Below, one piece after another: positions 1-7,400 of a stretch of DNA of 24,562 nt (positions are counted from its first letter, which is position 1; the number at the start of each line of letters is the position of its first letter). The notes below the pieces were generated by a model. It searched no databases. It saw only the letters and a program-made list of their open reading frames with translations, and had not been told where the DNA came from. Source of the DNA: Bacillota bacterium (GTDB lineage Bacteria > Bacillota > Clostridia > Acetivibrionales > DSM-1351); contig JAEZIB010000088.1 of assembly GCA_023416275.1 (NCBI GenBank), positions 1 through 24,562 of the forward strand. The letters are read 5' to 3'. The translations under genes were made by a program, and so were the position numbers.

Positions 1-58
1 AAAAATTTTAAAAGATACTAAAAACCAAAAGACATTGCGCACTTTTTAACAACATATC

Positions 59-102
59 AAAAGCTTGTATCCCTTTCATACCAAGGGTATACAAGCTTTT
101 TG
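59..102. terminator. Strong hairpin, probable bidirectional terminator
   Basis: A 12-bp stem (AAAAGCTTGTAT with ATACAAGCTTTT) is extended by an inner CCC/GGG pair. It is followed by a T-run on the plus strand and a shorter one on the minus strand. It lies beyond the 3' end of the sensor-kinase gene, so it could end that minus-strand transcript or a plus-strand gene entering from the left. Confidence 0.7.
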
Positions 103-199
103 TGTTCTACAACTGTCAAAGATGAGATTATAACCAATTTCCAAAGTAATGTATATTTTTATTTACAAAAATTGCTGTTTCATATATTCTTTATCCCAA

Positions 200-272
200 T
201 ATAACGAGGCATGAAAATGTCACCAAACTTCTATAAGTGGTGGATACCGCTTTGGTTTTCAGGCTGTGATAG
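200..272 (+). repeat. Copy 1 of a two-copy structured intergenic element
   Basis: This stretch aligns with 8775-8846 at roughly three quarters identity. Both start with TATAACGAGGCA and share ACTTCTATAAGT and a TTCAGG block. The middle can fold as AGTGGT-GGAT-ACCGCT; the other copy has AGCG-GTTAA-CGCT at the same place, so pairing is kept while bases differ. The right end abuts the stop codon of the sensor-kinase gene on the opposite strand, and this copy looks shorter than copy 2. I do not recognise the family. Confidence 0.5.
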
Positions 273-274
273 TA

Positions 275-1624
275 TTATGCCATTTTAGCAAAGGCTTGTT
301 GGGATTCAGACTTTACCTTAAGAGAAACCAAAAATTCTGTTACATCTTCAGTGCTATTTATCGTAATACTTCCACCAGATTGCTCTATTGCCGAAAGAAC
401 TATGCTAAGCCCAAAGCCTCTCTTTTTGGTAGAGTTATCTTTTGTTGAAAAGCCTGCAGTAAATATTTTTTTTCTATCAGCCTCAGAAATCATAGGTCCA
501 TTATTTGATATTGAAATGTAGTAAGTATTTTTATCTACATAAGTTTGGACCTTAATAAATTTTTTCTCCTTTTCAATCGAAGAGATTGACTCAAAAGCAT
601 TTTCTATAATATTTGAAAAGATTGTGACAGCTACATCTTCAGCGATGTTTGCAAAGGACAATGGTGTATCAAAGTCAACAATAACATCTACTCCCTTTTG
701 AATTGCGTTATTATATTTTACATTGATTATTGCATCAACATAATCATTTCCTGAATCTATAACAATATTTCGGGTTTCCTTATTATTTGCGTAATTATTA
801 ATGTACGATTTGATTTTTTCATTCAAGTCAGGTTTGTTTAGAGTACATAAGCCATAAATGGTATTTAAATGATTTTTGTACTCATGGCGCTCCTTTGCAA
901 CCATTTCATTAAATTTAATTAATTGTTTTACATTTTCCTTTTCTAATTCACTAGCAAATTCAACTAATTCAAGTCTAGATACCTCACGAAATACGAATAC
1001 AACTGCAATTATCAGTACAGCATATACTATAAACGAGAATATATTAAAAATTAAAAGTTTATCAGGATTACTTGTTATATAAATATTTAGACTCACCAAT
1101 AGAAACAAGACAGATGAAATAAGTATTATAACTTGCCTGGACTTAGAATTATGAGAATCTTTGTCAGTAAAGAAATTGATACTCATATTACTTTTGAATA
1201 GAATAATAGCAGCAGCTGACTCAATAACCTTAGCAATAATGCTACATATAAATATAGAATGTTCATTATTAATTATGTAATCAACAGACATTCTTAAAAC
1301 GATTACAGCAAACACAACTATAAAAAGTTCAATTAGTGACATAGCCATAAGATAAAAAAAATACTTTACTAAGGTTTTAACTAATGAACTATTAAACATA
1401 TAATTCAAAATAATTATTGTTAGGACAGCAATGGGTAATGTTTGCAAACCATTTGGGAAGATATTACTCATTAGATACGTATATACAGTATAAGCTACAA
1501 TAAAGAAAATCACTGTTTTGTGATGTTTTGATAAATATTCTCTGCAATCTGAGAGAGATACGAATGCTACAATGAATATCAAGCCCTCCAACGCAGTAAA
1601 TAAAAGTTCACTAACTTCGTACAC
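275..1624 (-). CDS. AgrC-like GHKL sensor histidine kinase
   Basis: Predicted 449-residue membrane sensor kinase that would detect the extracellular peptide made by the neighbouring AgrB/AgrD-like genes. Residues 1-215 are strongly hydrophobic and hold about six membrane segments, as in AgrC. A linker helix (216-245) leads to the phospho-acceptor motif RHEYKNH (His247), typical of the AgrC/GHKL class. The ATP-binding domain follows, with the N-box (Asn338, Asn342), the SNNGP segment at 373-377 and GFGLS at 403-407. The GTG start at 1624 has an AGGAGG site at 1634-1639. The first residues are already hydrophobic, so a longer N-terminus is unlikely. Only about 100 bases separate it from the last AgrD-like gene, and they hold a terminator hairpin, so expression may depend on read-through. 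No response regulator gene is visible; it may lie left of the window or elsewhere. Confidence 0.9.
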   Translation of the reverse strand: MYEVSELLFTALEGLIFIVAFVSLSDCREYLSKHHKTVIFFIVAYTVYTYLMSNIFPNGLQTLPIAVLTIIILNYMFNSSLVKTLVKYFFYLMAMSLIELFIVVFAVIVLRMSVDYIINNEHSIFICSIIAKVIESAAAIILFKSNMSINFFTDKDSHNSKSRQVIILISSVLFLLVSLNIYITSNPDKLLIFNIFSFIVYAVLIIAVVFVFREVSRLELVEFASELEKENVKQLIKFNEMVAKERHEYKNHLNTIYGLCTLNKPDLNEKIKSYINNYANNKETRNIVIDSGNDYVDAIINVKYNNAIQKGVDVIVDFDTPLSFANIAEDVAVTIFSNIIENAFESISSIEKEKKFIKVQTYVDKNTYYISISNNGPMISEADRKKIFTAGFSTKDNSTKKRGFGLSIVLSAIEQSGGSITINSTEDVTEFLVSLKVKSESQQAFAKMA

Positions 1625-1652
1625 TAAAATATTCCTCCTAAACTAAATAACT

Positions 1653-1704
1653 AAAAAGGCCATAAATACTATATTATTACTGTACATGTATTTAAGGCCT
1701 TTTT
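1653..1704 (-). terminator. Terminator/attenuator between the last agrD-like gene and agrC-like gene
   Basis: AAAAAGGCC pairs with GGCCTTTTT and the stem extends inward through TAAATAC/GTATTTA. Read on the minus strand it ends in TTTTTAGTT. Its 3' side is only 13 bases from the agrC-like ribosome binding site, leaving no room for a separate promoter after it. It is therefore likely to limit read-through into the kinase gene. Confidence 0.65.
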
Positions 1705-1723
1705 CAAGTAGTTATAGAAAAAA

Positions 1724-1828
1724 TTAGAATTTAGGTACGTAAAATAAAAAAATTTTAAATGCATGAGTGTCTAATGTAGCAATTCGCAAGGAGCACTTAC
1801 CTATTGATTTTAACAAATATCTCTTCAA
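1724..1828 (-). CDS. AgrD-like peptide precursor 4 (divergent)
   Basis: A 34-residue gene with TTG start behind an AAAGGAGG site at 7-base spacing; the site and spacer nearly match those of precursor 3. The product aligns without gaps to the other three: basic amphipathic N-terminus (MKRYLLKSIGKCS), Lys25, an aromatic stretch, Tyr30 and a short tail VPKF. It differs most in the middle: where the others have a small-residue run (AGLAAGA type) it has RIATLDTHAF. It may be a decaying copy, a separate signal or an antagonist. A promoter with -35 TTGACT (1887-1892), 17-bp spacer and -10 GATTAT (1864-1869) lies upstream. This gene is inferred from conserved position, ribosome binding site and promoter, as its sequence alone is too short for certainty. 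Confidence 0.6.
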   Translation of the reverse strand: MKRYLLKSIGKCSLRIATLDTHAFKIFLFYVPKF

Positions 1829-1863
1829 CAGAATTCCTCCTTTGAAATATAAAATACAACATA

Positions 1864-1892
1864 ATAATCTCAAATATTACAGCAAAAGTCAA
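1864..1892 (-). promoter_or_regulatory. Promoter of agrD-like gene 4
   Basis: On the minus strand: TTGACT, exactly 17 bp, GATTAT. The spacer shares a TGTAATAT block with the promoter of precursor 3, and the spacing is the same in all four cassettes. Confidence 0.6.
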
Positions 1893-2012
1893 TAGGTAAA
1901 GGCAAATTATAACAAAATATCTGAGTGATAGCATAAGAGTATAGAAATTATGTAATAAATTGTATGAATTGCATATTAAAATAAATTACATCAATTACTT
2001 AAATAAATTAAA

Positions 2013-2041
2013 CCTATAAATACGGTATATGCATTTATAGG
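2013..2041 (-). terminator. Terminator after agrD-like gene 3
   Basis: CCTATAAAT pairs with ATTTATAGG across an 11-base loop. On the minus strand it is followed by TTTAATTTATTT. It starts 27 bases after the stop codon of precursor 3. Confidence 0.6.
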
Positions 2042-2067
2042 CTTAATATTGTTTATAATTCTAAACT

Positions 2068-2175
2068 CTAAATCTCTTTTTGCTCATAAAACCATATAAG
2101 TTTAGCTGCACCTGCAGCTAGTCCAATTACTAGTAAGGAGCACATCACGATTGATTTAAACAGCTGTTTTTTCAA
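2068..2175 (-). CDS. AgrD-like peptide precursor 3
   Basis: A 35-residue peptide with TTG start behind AAAGGAGG. It has the AgrD layout: a basic amphipathic N-terminal helix (MKKQLFKSIVMCSLL), a small-residue hinge (GLAAGAA), a hydrophobic core KLIWFY and a charged C-terminal tail EQKEI. The usual tail proline is absent (EQK instead of xPx). Lys25 sits where AgrD peptides normally carry the Cys or Ser that closes the thiolactone or lactone, counted back from the tail. It would be cut by the AgrB-like protease encoded upstream and sensed by the kinase encoded downstream. It has its own promoter (2210-2238) and terminator. Confidence 0.8.
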   Translation of the reverse strand: MKKQLFKSIVMCSLLVIGLAAGAAKLIWFYEQKEI

Positions 2176-2209
2176 TAGAATTCCTCCTTTACGACTAAAT
2201 TATAACATA

Positions 2210-2238
2210 ATATTCTCATATATTACATATAAAGTCAA
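2210..2238 (-). promoter_or_regulatory. Promoter of agrD-like gene 3
   Basis: TTGACT, 17 bp, GAATAT on the minus strand. The stretch from -35 through -10 closely resembles the promoter of precursor 4, indicating cassette duplication and probable shared control. Confidence 0.6.
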
Positions 2239-2512
2239 AGAAAATTTTTATAATGTTACAAAATGCTTTCAAAAAATTAAATAATTATTAATTTAATGTA
2301 GTATTTTGATGTTTGTCGAGAGAATATATATTATTATAAGATACAATCGTAACGAGAAATGATAATAATAATTGAAATTATAGGCATTAGCCAATAGTAC
2401 TTGCATAAGTTATTTGAAATGAATGAAAAAATAATATACTGTTATAAGATTTAATGATATGAAAAGATTGGATACAGAATAATTTTAATAATAAAGACAC
2501 ACTCAAATAACG

Positions 2513-2557
2513 TAAAAGCCCATAAATTATATTTGATGTACAATTTATGAGCTTTTA
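2513..2557 (-). terminator. Terminator after agrD-like gene 2
   Basis: The arms AAAAGCcCATAAATT and AATTTATGaGCTTTT pair with one internal mismatch. On the minus strand the hairpin ends in GGGCTTTTA. It begins about 20 bases after the stop codon of precursor 2. Confidence 0.65.
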
Positions 2558-2575
2558 AGAGAGACTAAAAAATAT

Positions 2576-2680
2576 TTATTGTTCTGGCTGATAGAACCAC
2601 ATTAATTTAGCTGCTCCACCAACTAGTCCTGCCATTAGTATAGAACATATACCAACTGTTTTTAAATAATGCTTTTTCAA
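2576..2680 (-). CDS. AgrD-like peptide precursor 2
   Basis: A 34-residue peptide with TTG start and the site AAAGGTGG. The N-terminus MKKHYLKTVGICS is followed by the hinge MAGLVGGAA, the core KLMWFY and the tail QPEQ. The tail matches the xQPE signature that follows the ring in clostridial AgrD peptides. If cleavage falls as in those peptides, the five-residue ring segment would be KLMWF, with Lys25 in the Cys/Ser position. It has the best AgrD-like tail of the four. Its promoter (2716-2744) is nearly identical to that of precursor 1. Confidence 0.82.
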   Translation of the reverse strand: MKKHYLKTVGICSILMAGLVGGAAKLMWFYQPEQ

Positions 2681-2715
2681 TTTAATCCACCTTTCAATAT
2701 TTATTAGCAAACCTT

Positions 2716-2744
2716 ATAATGACTTATATAACACAAATTGTCAA
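2716..2744 (-). promoter_or_regulatory. Promoter of agrD-like gene 2
   Basis: TTGACA, 17 bp, CATTAT on the minus strand. A block of about 33 bases covering the promoter is identical to the one upstream of precursor 1, and similarity continues for roughly another 80 bases upstream. Confidence 0.7.
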
Positions 2745-2873
2745 TAGTCTTTTTAAATATTTAATAAATATCATAAATTAACAAGTATGCTAATAGGCTA
2801 TATTAAATAAAGTAGAGGTATAAACATAAAATAAAATGAAAAAATTTTTTTAATATAAATAAAAATAATACTT

Positions 2874-2923
2874 AAAAATTCAAAACTACATGTACCATTA
2901 AGCACATGTAGTTTTGAATTTTT
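2874..2923. terminator. Perfect 20-bp hairpin after agrD-like gene 1
   Basis: AAAAATTCAAAACTACATGT pairs perfectly with its complement across a 10-base loop, with A-runs and T-runs on both sides. It starts 16 bases after the precursor 1 stop codon and would work as a terminator on the minus strand; the symmetry allows both directions. Confidence 0.75.
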
Positions 2924-2939
2924 AATAGTCAAAATAAAA

Positions 2940-3047
2940 TTAATTTGACTTTGGTTCAAAGTATGCAATGGTTTTAGTAGCACCAGCGGCTACTCCAGCC
3001 ATAAGTAAAGAACTTAAACCGATTAGTTTAAATATATTTTTTTTCAT
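2940..3047 (-). CDS. AgrD-like peptide precursor 1
   Basis: A 35-residue peptide with ATG start behind GAAAGGTGG. N-terminus MKKNIFKLIGLSS, hinge LMAGVAAGAT, core KTIAYF, tail EPKSN. The tail has the Glu-Pro found in many AgrD peptides. The core differs from precursors 2 and 3, so it would give a different signal. Lys25 is again at the ring position; Thr24 and Thr26 flank it and could in principle supply a hydroxyl instead. This is the first precursor gene downstream of the AgrB-like gene but has its own promoter (3086-3114). Confidence 0.8.
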   Translation of the reverse strand: MKKNIFKLIGLSSLLMAGVAAGATKTIAYFEPKSN

Positions 3048-3085
3048 TGTAATCCACCACCTTTCGCTATTTAGCATTAATCCTT

Positions 3086-3114
3086 ATAATGACTTATATA
3101 ACACAAATTGTCAA
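3086..3114 (-). promoter_or_regulatory. Promoter of agrD-like gene 1
   Basis: TTGACA, 17 bp, CATTAT on the minus strand, within the block shared with the promoter of precursor 2. The -10 box is about 40 bases from the start codon. Confidence 0.7.
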
Positions 3115-3289
3115 TACCCTTTTTAAACATTTAATAATTTCCATATATCAATAAAATGCTCTAGTGGGCTATTTTAAAGGAGTAGCGGCTATAAATATAA
3201 GAATGGAAAATTCTCATATTTTAGTATAGTAGAATATTAGTGCCTATATGGATGAACTATTAAATATCTTAATTTCTCCTGTTACTGAT

Positions 3290-3871
3290 TTACAGCGAAT
3301 TATTATTGACTCTATTGTCTAAGTAGTTTTTTAGCATCTGATACAATGCAAGCAAATATATTTGAAGCACGCTTACTAACAAAATCTGACTGTCTATTAA
3401 AAAATAATCAAGAATTAGTGCTAAAATTGTAAATATGACTGTTAATAATTTACTAAGCGCTTTCTTTTCTTCGACTTTTTTTGTACGAACAGGTGCAATT
3501 ATTAAGCCAACTAAAGGCAATAAAATCATAGATACTATAAAAAAGGTATTAGGTATTATATTTAATTTCCCGACAAATACACTTATTGCAGTTGTAATCA
3601 ATGACATAAATATACATAAAAGCTCGCTTTTTGCATGATAGCCAGCTAAGAAAGGGCGAAGTAACAACATACTAATAAACGCTATAAAAAATTCTTTAGT
3701 TAATGAGAATATTGAAAATACTACCAATAATAAAATAAACTTATATAAATCTGAAAAAATACATACCAAGCCATAGCGTATTCGTTTTTCTTCTGACTCA
3801 GAGTATTCTTGATTTTCTACAACAGCATCTGCCAACCTGTTTGCAAGCTTCCTATAAAATGTAATTTCCAA
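3290..3871 (-). CDS. AgrB-like peptide-processing membrane protease
   Basis: Predicted 193-residue integral membrane cysteine endopeptidase that removes the C-terminal tail of AgrD peptides and, in known systems, closes the ring. The AgrB signature is intact: Arg72, then AGYH with His79, then Cys86, the catalytic His/Cys pair seven residues apart as in staphylococcal AgrB. The rest is about five or six hydrophobic segments, and the length is normal for the family. The TTG start at 3871 sits behind a GGGGGG-type site at 8-9 base spacing. It is the first gene of the locus, transcribed in the same direction as four AgrD-like genes and the sensor kinase. Because the catalytic residues are intact, the unusual lysine in its putative substrates is not explained by a dead protease. 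Confidence 0.92.
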   Translation of the reverse strand: MEITFYRKLANRLADAVVENQEYSESEEKRIRYGLVCIFSDLYKFILLLVVFSIFSLTKEFFIAFISMLLLRPFLAGYHAKSELLCIFMSLITTAISVFVGKLNIIPNTFFIVSMILLPLVGLIIAPVRTKKVEEKKALSKLLTVIFTILALILDYFLIDSQILLVSVLQIYLLALYQMLKNYLDNRVNNNSL

Positions 3872-4123
3872 AGATTAAACCCCCCATAATATTTCTATCT
3901 TACATTATTTTATCATATTAAACTAAATATACCATAATGTATTGAAAAATAAGTAACTCAAATTATTCGCATAAAAAGTACTTAAGTAGCATTACAAGTG
4001 TTCGCGAGATAAATATATCTGCTTTCCAAATGTTTTTGATTTTTATAACTTTTTGGAGAACTTAAAAAAATTAAAACTATTAAAACTATGTAATTCCATT
4101 AAGATAATCTGTACCAAATAAAA
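3872..4123. other. Intergenic region upstream of the agrB-like gene
   Basis: A/T-rich gap between the divergent-facing ends: start of the agrB-like gene (minus) and terminator of leuS. It should hold the agrB-like promoter, but I see no pair of boxes as clear as those before the agrD-like genes. No gene or repeat recognised. Confidence 0.4.
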
Positions 4124-4174
4124 AAAGTCTGAAATCACAGAAGAGAAATAATACTCTAGTGGTTTTCAGACTTT
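4124..4174 (-). terminator. leuS terminator
   Basis: AAAGTCTGAAATCAC pairs with GTGGTTTTCAGACTTT. On the minus strand the stem is followed by TTTTTTTATTT. It starts 18 bases after the leuS stop codon. Confidence 0.8.
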
Positions 4175-4192
4175 ATTTTTTAGGAGTAGCTT

Positions 4193-6637
4193 TTATTTTG
4201 CAACAATGTTAACTAGTCGGCCTTTAACAACAATAACTTTCTTTATTTCTTTGCCTTCTAAGAACGGTTTGATTTTATCATCTGCTAAGGCAGCAGCTTC
4301 GGCTTCGCTGTTTTCAGCATTGGCAGATATATCGATTTTTCCTCTGACAGTTCCGTTTATTTGAACGGCAATTTCAATAGTGTCTCTAGTTAATGCCTTT
4401 TCATCGAATTCTGGCCATGGTTGGTTGAATATTGAATACTTATAGCCAAGCTGTTCCCATTGTTCTTCTGCAAAATGGGGAGCAAAAGGTGAAACTAATT
4501 TAACAAGGTCTGCGATAGTATCCTCAAAGAGCTTGATGTTTTTAACCTTAACCTCTGCATCATATTTATACAGCGCATTTACAAGCTCCATACAGCGAGA
4601 TATAGAAGTATTAAACTGGAATCTCTCCGTATCCTGTGTTACATTTTTTATTGCAAAATGGCGAGCATAGTTCAATTCTTTGTCGTCCTTATCCATATCA
4701 GTTCTAGCTGTTTTTTGTTTTTGCTCTGCAAGACTTTCTACCAATCTTTCTATTCTGCTGGCAAATCTTGATATAGCCTTGAGTCCATCATCACTCCATG
4801 GACCGCCATCAACATAATTAAAACCAAATCCAAGGTACATTCTGAATATATCTGAGCCATATTTACGTACATATTCATCTGGTGAAATTGTGTTACCTTT
4901 TGACTTACTCATTTTGTTTCCATCTGAACCAAGGATTGTACCCTGATGAACTAACGAAAGAAATGGCTCGTCAAAATTAACATATCCAAGATCACGTAAA
5001 GCTTTTGTTATAAAGCGAGCATAAAGCAGATGCATTGCTGCATGCTCAGCACCACCGACATATTTATCTACAGGAAGAATCTTATTAATCCATTCTGTAT
5101 CAAAAGGGTTATCACTGTTTTTGTTGTCTGGATATCTTAAGTAATACCAGGAGGAGCATACAAAAGTATCTAGTGTATCAGCATCTCTTTTTGCAGGACC
5201 GCCACACTTTGGACAAACTGTATTTATAAACTCATCGCACTTCTTTAATGGTGATTCCCCATCTGGTTTAAACTCAACATTATATGGAAGTAAAACTGGT
5301 AAATCCTTTTCAGGAACAGCAACTTCACCGCAGTGTTCACAATAAACTACTGGTATTGGAGCACCCCAGTATCTTTGTCTGGATACCAGCCAATCTCTTA
5401 GACGGTAATTGATTTTTAAGCTACCTTTTTTATCTGCTTCCAGCTTTTTAACAATACCGATTCTAGCATCATTAGTTGATACACCGTCAAATTCTGCACT
5501 ATTTACAAGTAAACCATAGTCACAGAAGGGTAAATCATTATTAGCACCATCAGCACTCTTAATTACTCTATTTATAGGAAGATTGTATTTTGTGGCAAAG
5601 TCAAAATCTCTTTCATCGTGAGCAGGAACAGCCATCACACAACCAGTACCGTAGCTTGCCAATACATAATCAGCAATCCATATTGGTACTTTTTCACCTG
5701 TTATTGGATGAATAGCATATGCACCTGTGAAGGCTCCTGTTTTTTCCTTAGTTGTTGAAAGTCTCTCAATATCAGTTTGTTTCTTAGTTTCTTCAATATA
5801 TTTTTCAATAGCTGCTCTGTTTTCAGCAGTAGTAATTTTATTTACTAGTTGGTTTTCAGGTGCTAATACCACATACGTTACTCCATAGAGAGTATCAGCT
5901 CTTGTAGTAAACACCTTGAAGCTTAGCTCTTGGTCAGCTACCTGGAACTCAATCTCAGCACCTTCAGAACGTCCAATCCAGTTTGTCTGAATCTTCTTGG
6001 TTTTTTCAGGCCAATCAAGAGTATCCAGCTTGTCAATAAGCTCTTGTGCATAAGCTGTAATTTTGAAGAACCATTGCGTAAGATCACGTTTAGTTACATC
6101 GCTTTCACATCTTTCACAGGTGCCGTTGATAACCTGTTCGTTTGCAAGAACTGTATTACACTTTGGACACCAGTTAACAGGTGCATTCTTTCTGTAAGCC
6201 AAACCAGCTTTGTATAATTGAAGAAATAGCCACTGTGTCCATTTGTAGTAATCTGGAGTACAGGTTTTCAATTCGTAATCCCAATCAAAGGTTGCTCCTA
6301 ATTCTTTAAGCTGATTTTCCATTGTTTCAATGTTTTTTAGTGTTGAGTCTTCTGGATGTATACCAGTCTTAATAGCGTAGTTTTCAGCTGGTAATCCAAA
6401 AGCATCAAAACCCATTGGATGAAAAACTTCAAAACCCTGCATTCTCTTCATTCTAGCCCATGAATCAGTTAAACTGTAATTATACCAGTGACCAACGTGT
6501 AGGTTTGCTCCTGATGGGTATGAGAACATTTCAAGGCAGTATAGCTTCTTGTCAATATTTTCAGGATTAAATTTGTAAATCTCAGTATCTGCCCATTTTT
6601 TTTGCCACTTTCTATCTATATCTGCTGAGTATGGCAT
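4193..6637 (-). CDS. leuS: Leucyl-tRNA synthetase
   Basis: Class I aminoacyl-tRNA synthetase that charges tRNA-Leu with leucine in the cytoplasm. 814 residues, a normal bacterial length. The ATP-binding HIGH motif appears as HVGH at residues 47-50 after YPSGANL, the usual context in LeuRS. Zinc-type cysteine pairs (CPKC and CERC, later CEHC and CPKC) and the CP1 editing insertion lie in the middle. KMSKS is at residues 575-579 and the C-terminal anticodon-binding domain follows. The ATG start at 6637 has AAAGGAG eight bases upstream. The gene is monocistronic, with a terminator downstream and a T-box leader upstream that senses uncharged tRNA-Leu. Confidence 0.98.
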   Translation of the reverse strand: MPYSADIDRKWQKKWADTEIYKFNPENIDKKLYCLEMFSYPSGANLHVGHWYNYSLTDSWARMKRMQGFEVFHPMGFDAFGLPAENYAIKTGIHPEDSTLKNIETMENQLKELGATFDWDYELKTCTPDYYKWTQWLFLQLYKAGLAYRKNAPVNWCPKCNTVLANEQVINGTCERCESDVTKRDLTQWFFKITAYAQELIDKLDTLDWPEKTKKIQTNWIGRSEGAEIEFQVADQELSFKVFTTRADTLYGVTYVVLAPENQLVNKITTAENRAAIEKYIEETKKQTDIERLSTTKEKTGAFTGAYAIHPITGEKVPIWIADYVLASYGTGCVMAVPAHDERDFDFATKYNLPINRVIKSADGANNDLPFCDYGLLVNSAEFDGVSTNDARIGIVKKLEADKKGSLKINYRLRDWLVSRQRYWGAPIPVVYCEHCGEVAVPEKDLPVLLPYNVEFKPDGESPLKKCDEFINTVCPKCGGPAKRDADTLDTFVCSSWYYLRYPDNKNSDNPFDTEWINKILPVDKYVGGAEHAAMHLLYARFITKALRDLGYVNFDEPFLSLVHQGTILGSDGNKMSKSKGNTISPDEYVRKYGSDIFRMYLGFGFNYVDGGPWSDDGLKAISRFASRIERLVESLAEQKQKTARTDMDKDDKELNYARHFAIKNVTQDTERFQFNTSISRCMELVNALYKYDAEVKVKNIKLFEDTIADLVKLVSPFAPHFAEEQWEQLGYKYSIFNQPWPEFDEKALTRDTIEIAVQINGTVRGKIDISANAENSEAEAAALADDKIKPFLEGKEIKKVIVVKGRLVNIVAK

Positions 6638-6684
6638 TTAATCAACTCCTTTTAAAATAATTATATCCAGTTTTTGTGTAAAAA

Positions 6685-6932
6685 TATAAAACCCGCCTCT
6701 AAAAAAGAGACGGGATAATCCGCGGTACCACTCTTGTTAGCCTTAATGGCTCACTCTTGTCCTTTAACGCAGGATATTCGGCTGATTTTGTCAGCGGCTC
6801 CACGGCGAGTTCAAAGGCTGTAGTCTACTGCAATTTCACCAGTTTTGCAGCTCTCTGTCAGGAAAAATAATATGCCCTATATAGGACATTCCACAAGACT
6901 CAATTTCCTTTTACTAATCCGTTTCATAGCAT
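6685..6932 (-). promoter_or_regulatory. T-box leader of leuS
   Basis: A tRNA-sensing leader on the minus strand. The conserved T-box sequence AGTGGTACCGCGG lies at 6720-6732, ready to pair with the tRNA acceptor end. The specifier loop has GAACTC, with CTC (Leu) at 6807-6809. The stem I distal parts (AGAGAGC, then GGTG) lie at about 6840-6865. The terminator CCCGTCTC...GAGGCGGG with a T-run is at 6692-6714. Uncharged tRNA-Leu should stabilise the antiterminator and switch on leuS. Confidence 0.93.
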
Positions 6933-7017
6933 AATATTTTATTTTATGAGTTAAGCAATAAGCTCTTGTACATAAATAATCAACTGTAAAAGTTGATTCA
7001 TTCACTAAATCTATACT

Positions 7018-7046
7018 AGATTATCATATATACAAAATTTTTTCAA
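7018..7046 (-). promoter_or_regulatory. Candidate leuS promoter
   Basis: On the minus strand TTGAAA (7041-7046) is followed after 17 bp by TAATCT, overlapping a better TATAAT-like GATAAT. It lies about 85 bases upstream of the T-box stem I. The -10 match is modest. Confidence 0.35.
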
Positions 7047-7161
7047 TGCTTTTAAATAGCTGATTATTTGCATTTCAAGCATATGCAGAGCTGTGTTGTA
7101 CTGTAGAAATTCATATGACACATTACTTGATTTCACAACTCTAGCTGTCTTTTTTAATATA

Positions 7162-7222
7162 ATTAACTCAACTTTCTCAGATTGAACACAGATAGCTTTT
7201 ATGTGTGGGAAAGTTTAGTAAT
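7162..7222. repeat. Palindromic intergenic element, diverged copy
   Basis: Left arm TTAACTCAACTTTC and right arm GAAAGTTTAGTAA enclose about 30 bases. The arms match those of the element at 19782-19849, but the core has diverged. It sits between the divergent leuS leader and manC leader. Confidence 0.45.
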
Positions 7223-7400
7223 TCATTAATATTTGAGCAGGATAGAAAAATCATATTTATAAACTCTATATTAAGGCAATGAAAACCAGCATTCTCAGGA
7301 TTTACACAGGACGAGCAGTTATATATCATCCAGTTAACATAAAAAGAAATAATATATGAACTTCTGTCCTATTATTTACATAAAATGAATTAAAACTTAA
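7223..7400. other. Intergenic DNA before the manC leader
   Basis: A/T-rich stretch that should hold the promoter for manC. A TTTACA box at about 7374 has only a weak -10 partner. Nothing else recognised. Confidence 0.3.

Noticed and set aside
2798..2983. 61-codon open frame on the minus strand overlapping precursor 1
   Set aside because: It covers the 3' end of the AgrD-like gene in another frame and the terminator, and has no ribosome binding site. The 35-residue gene at 2940-3047 has one and has paralogs.
6488..6499. HVGH instead of HIGH in leucyl-tRNA synthetase as a possible defect
   Set aside because: HVGH is a common, functional form of the motif in LeuRS, and KMSKS and the other domains are intact.
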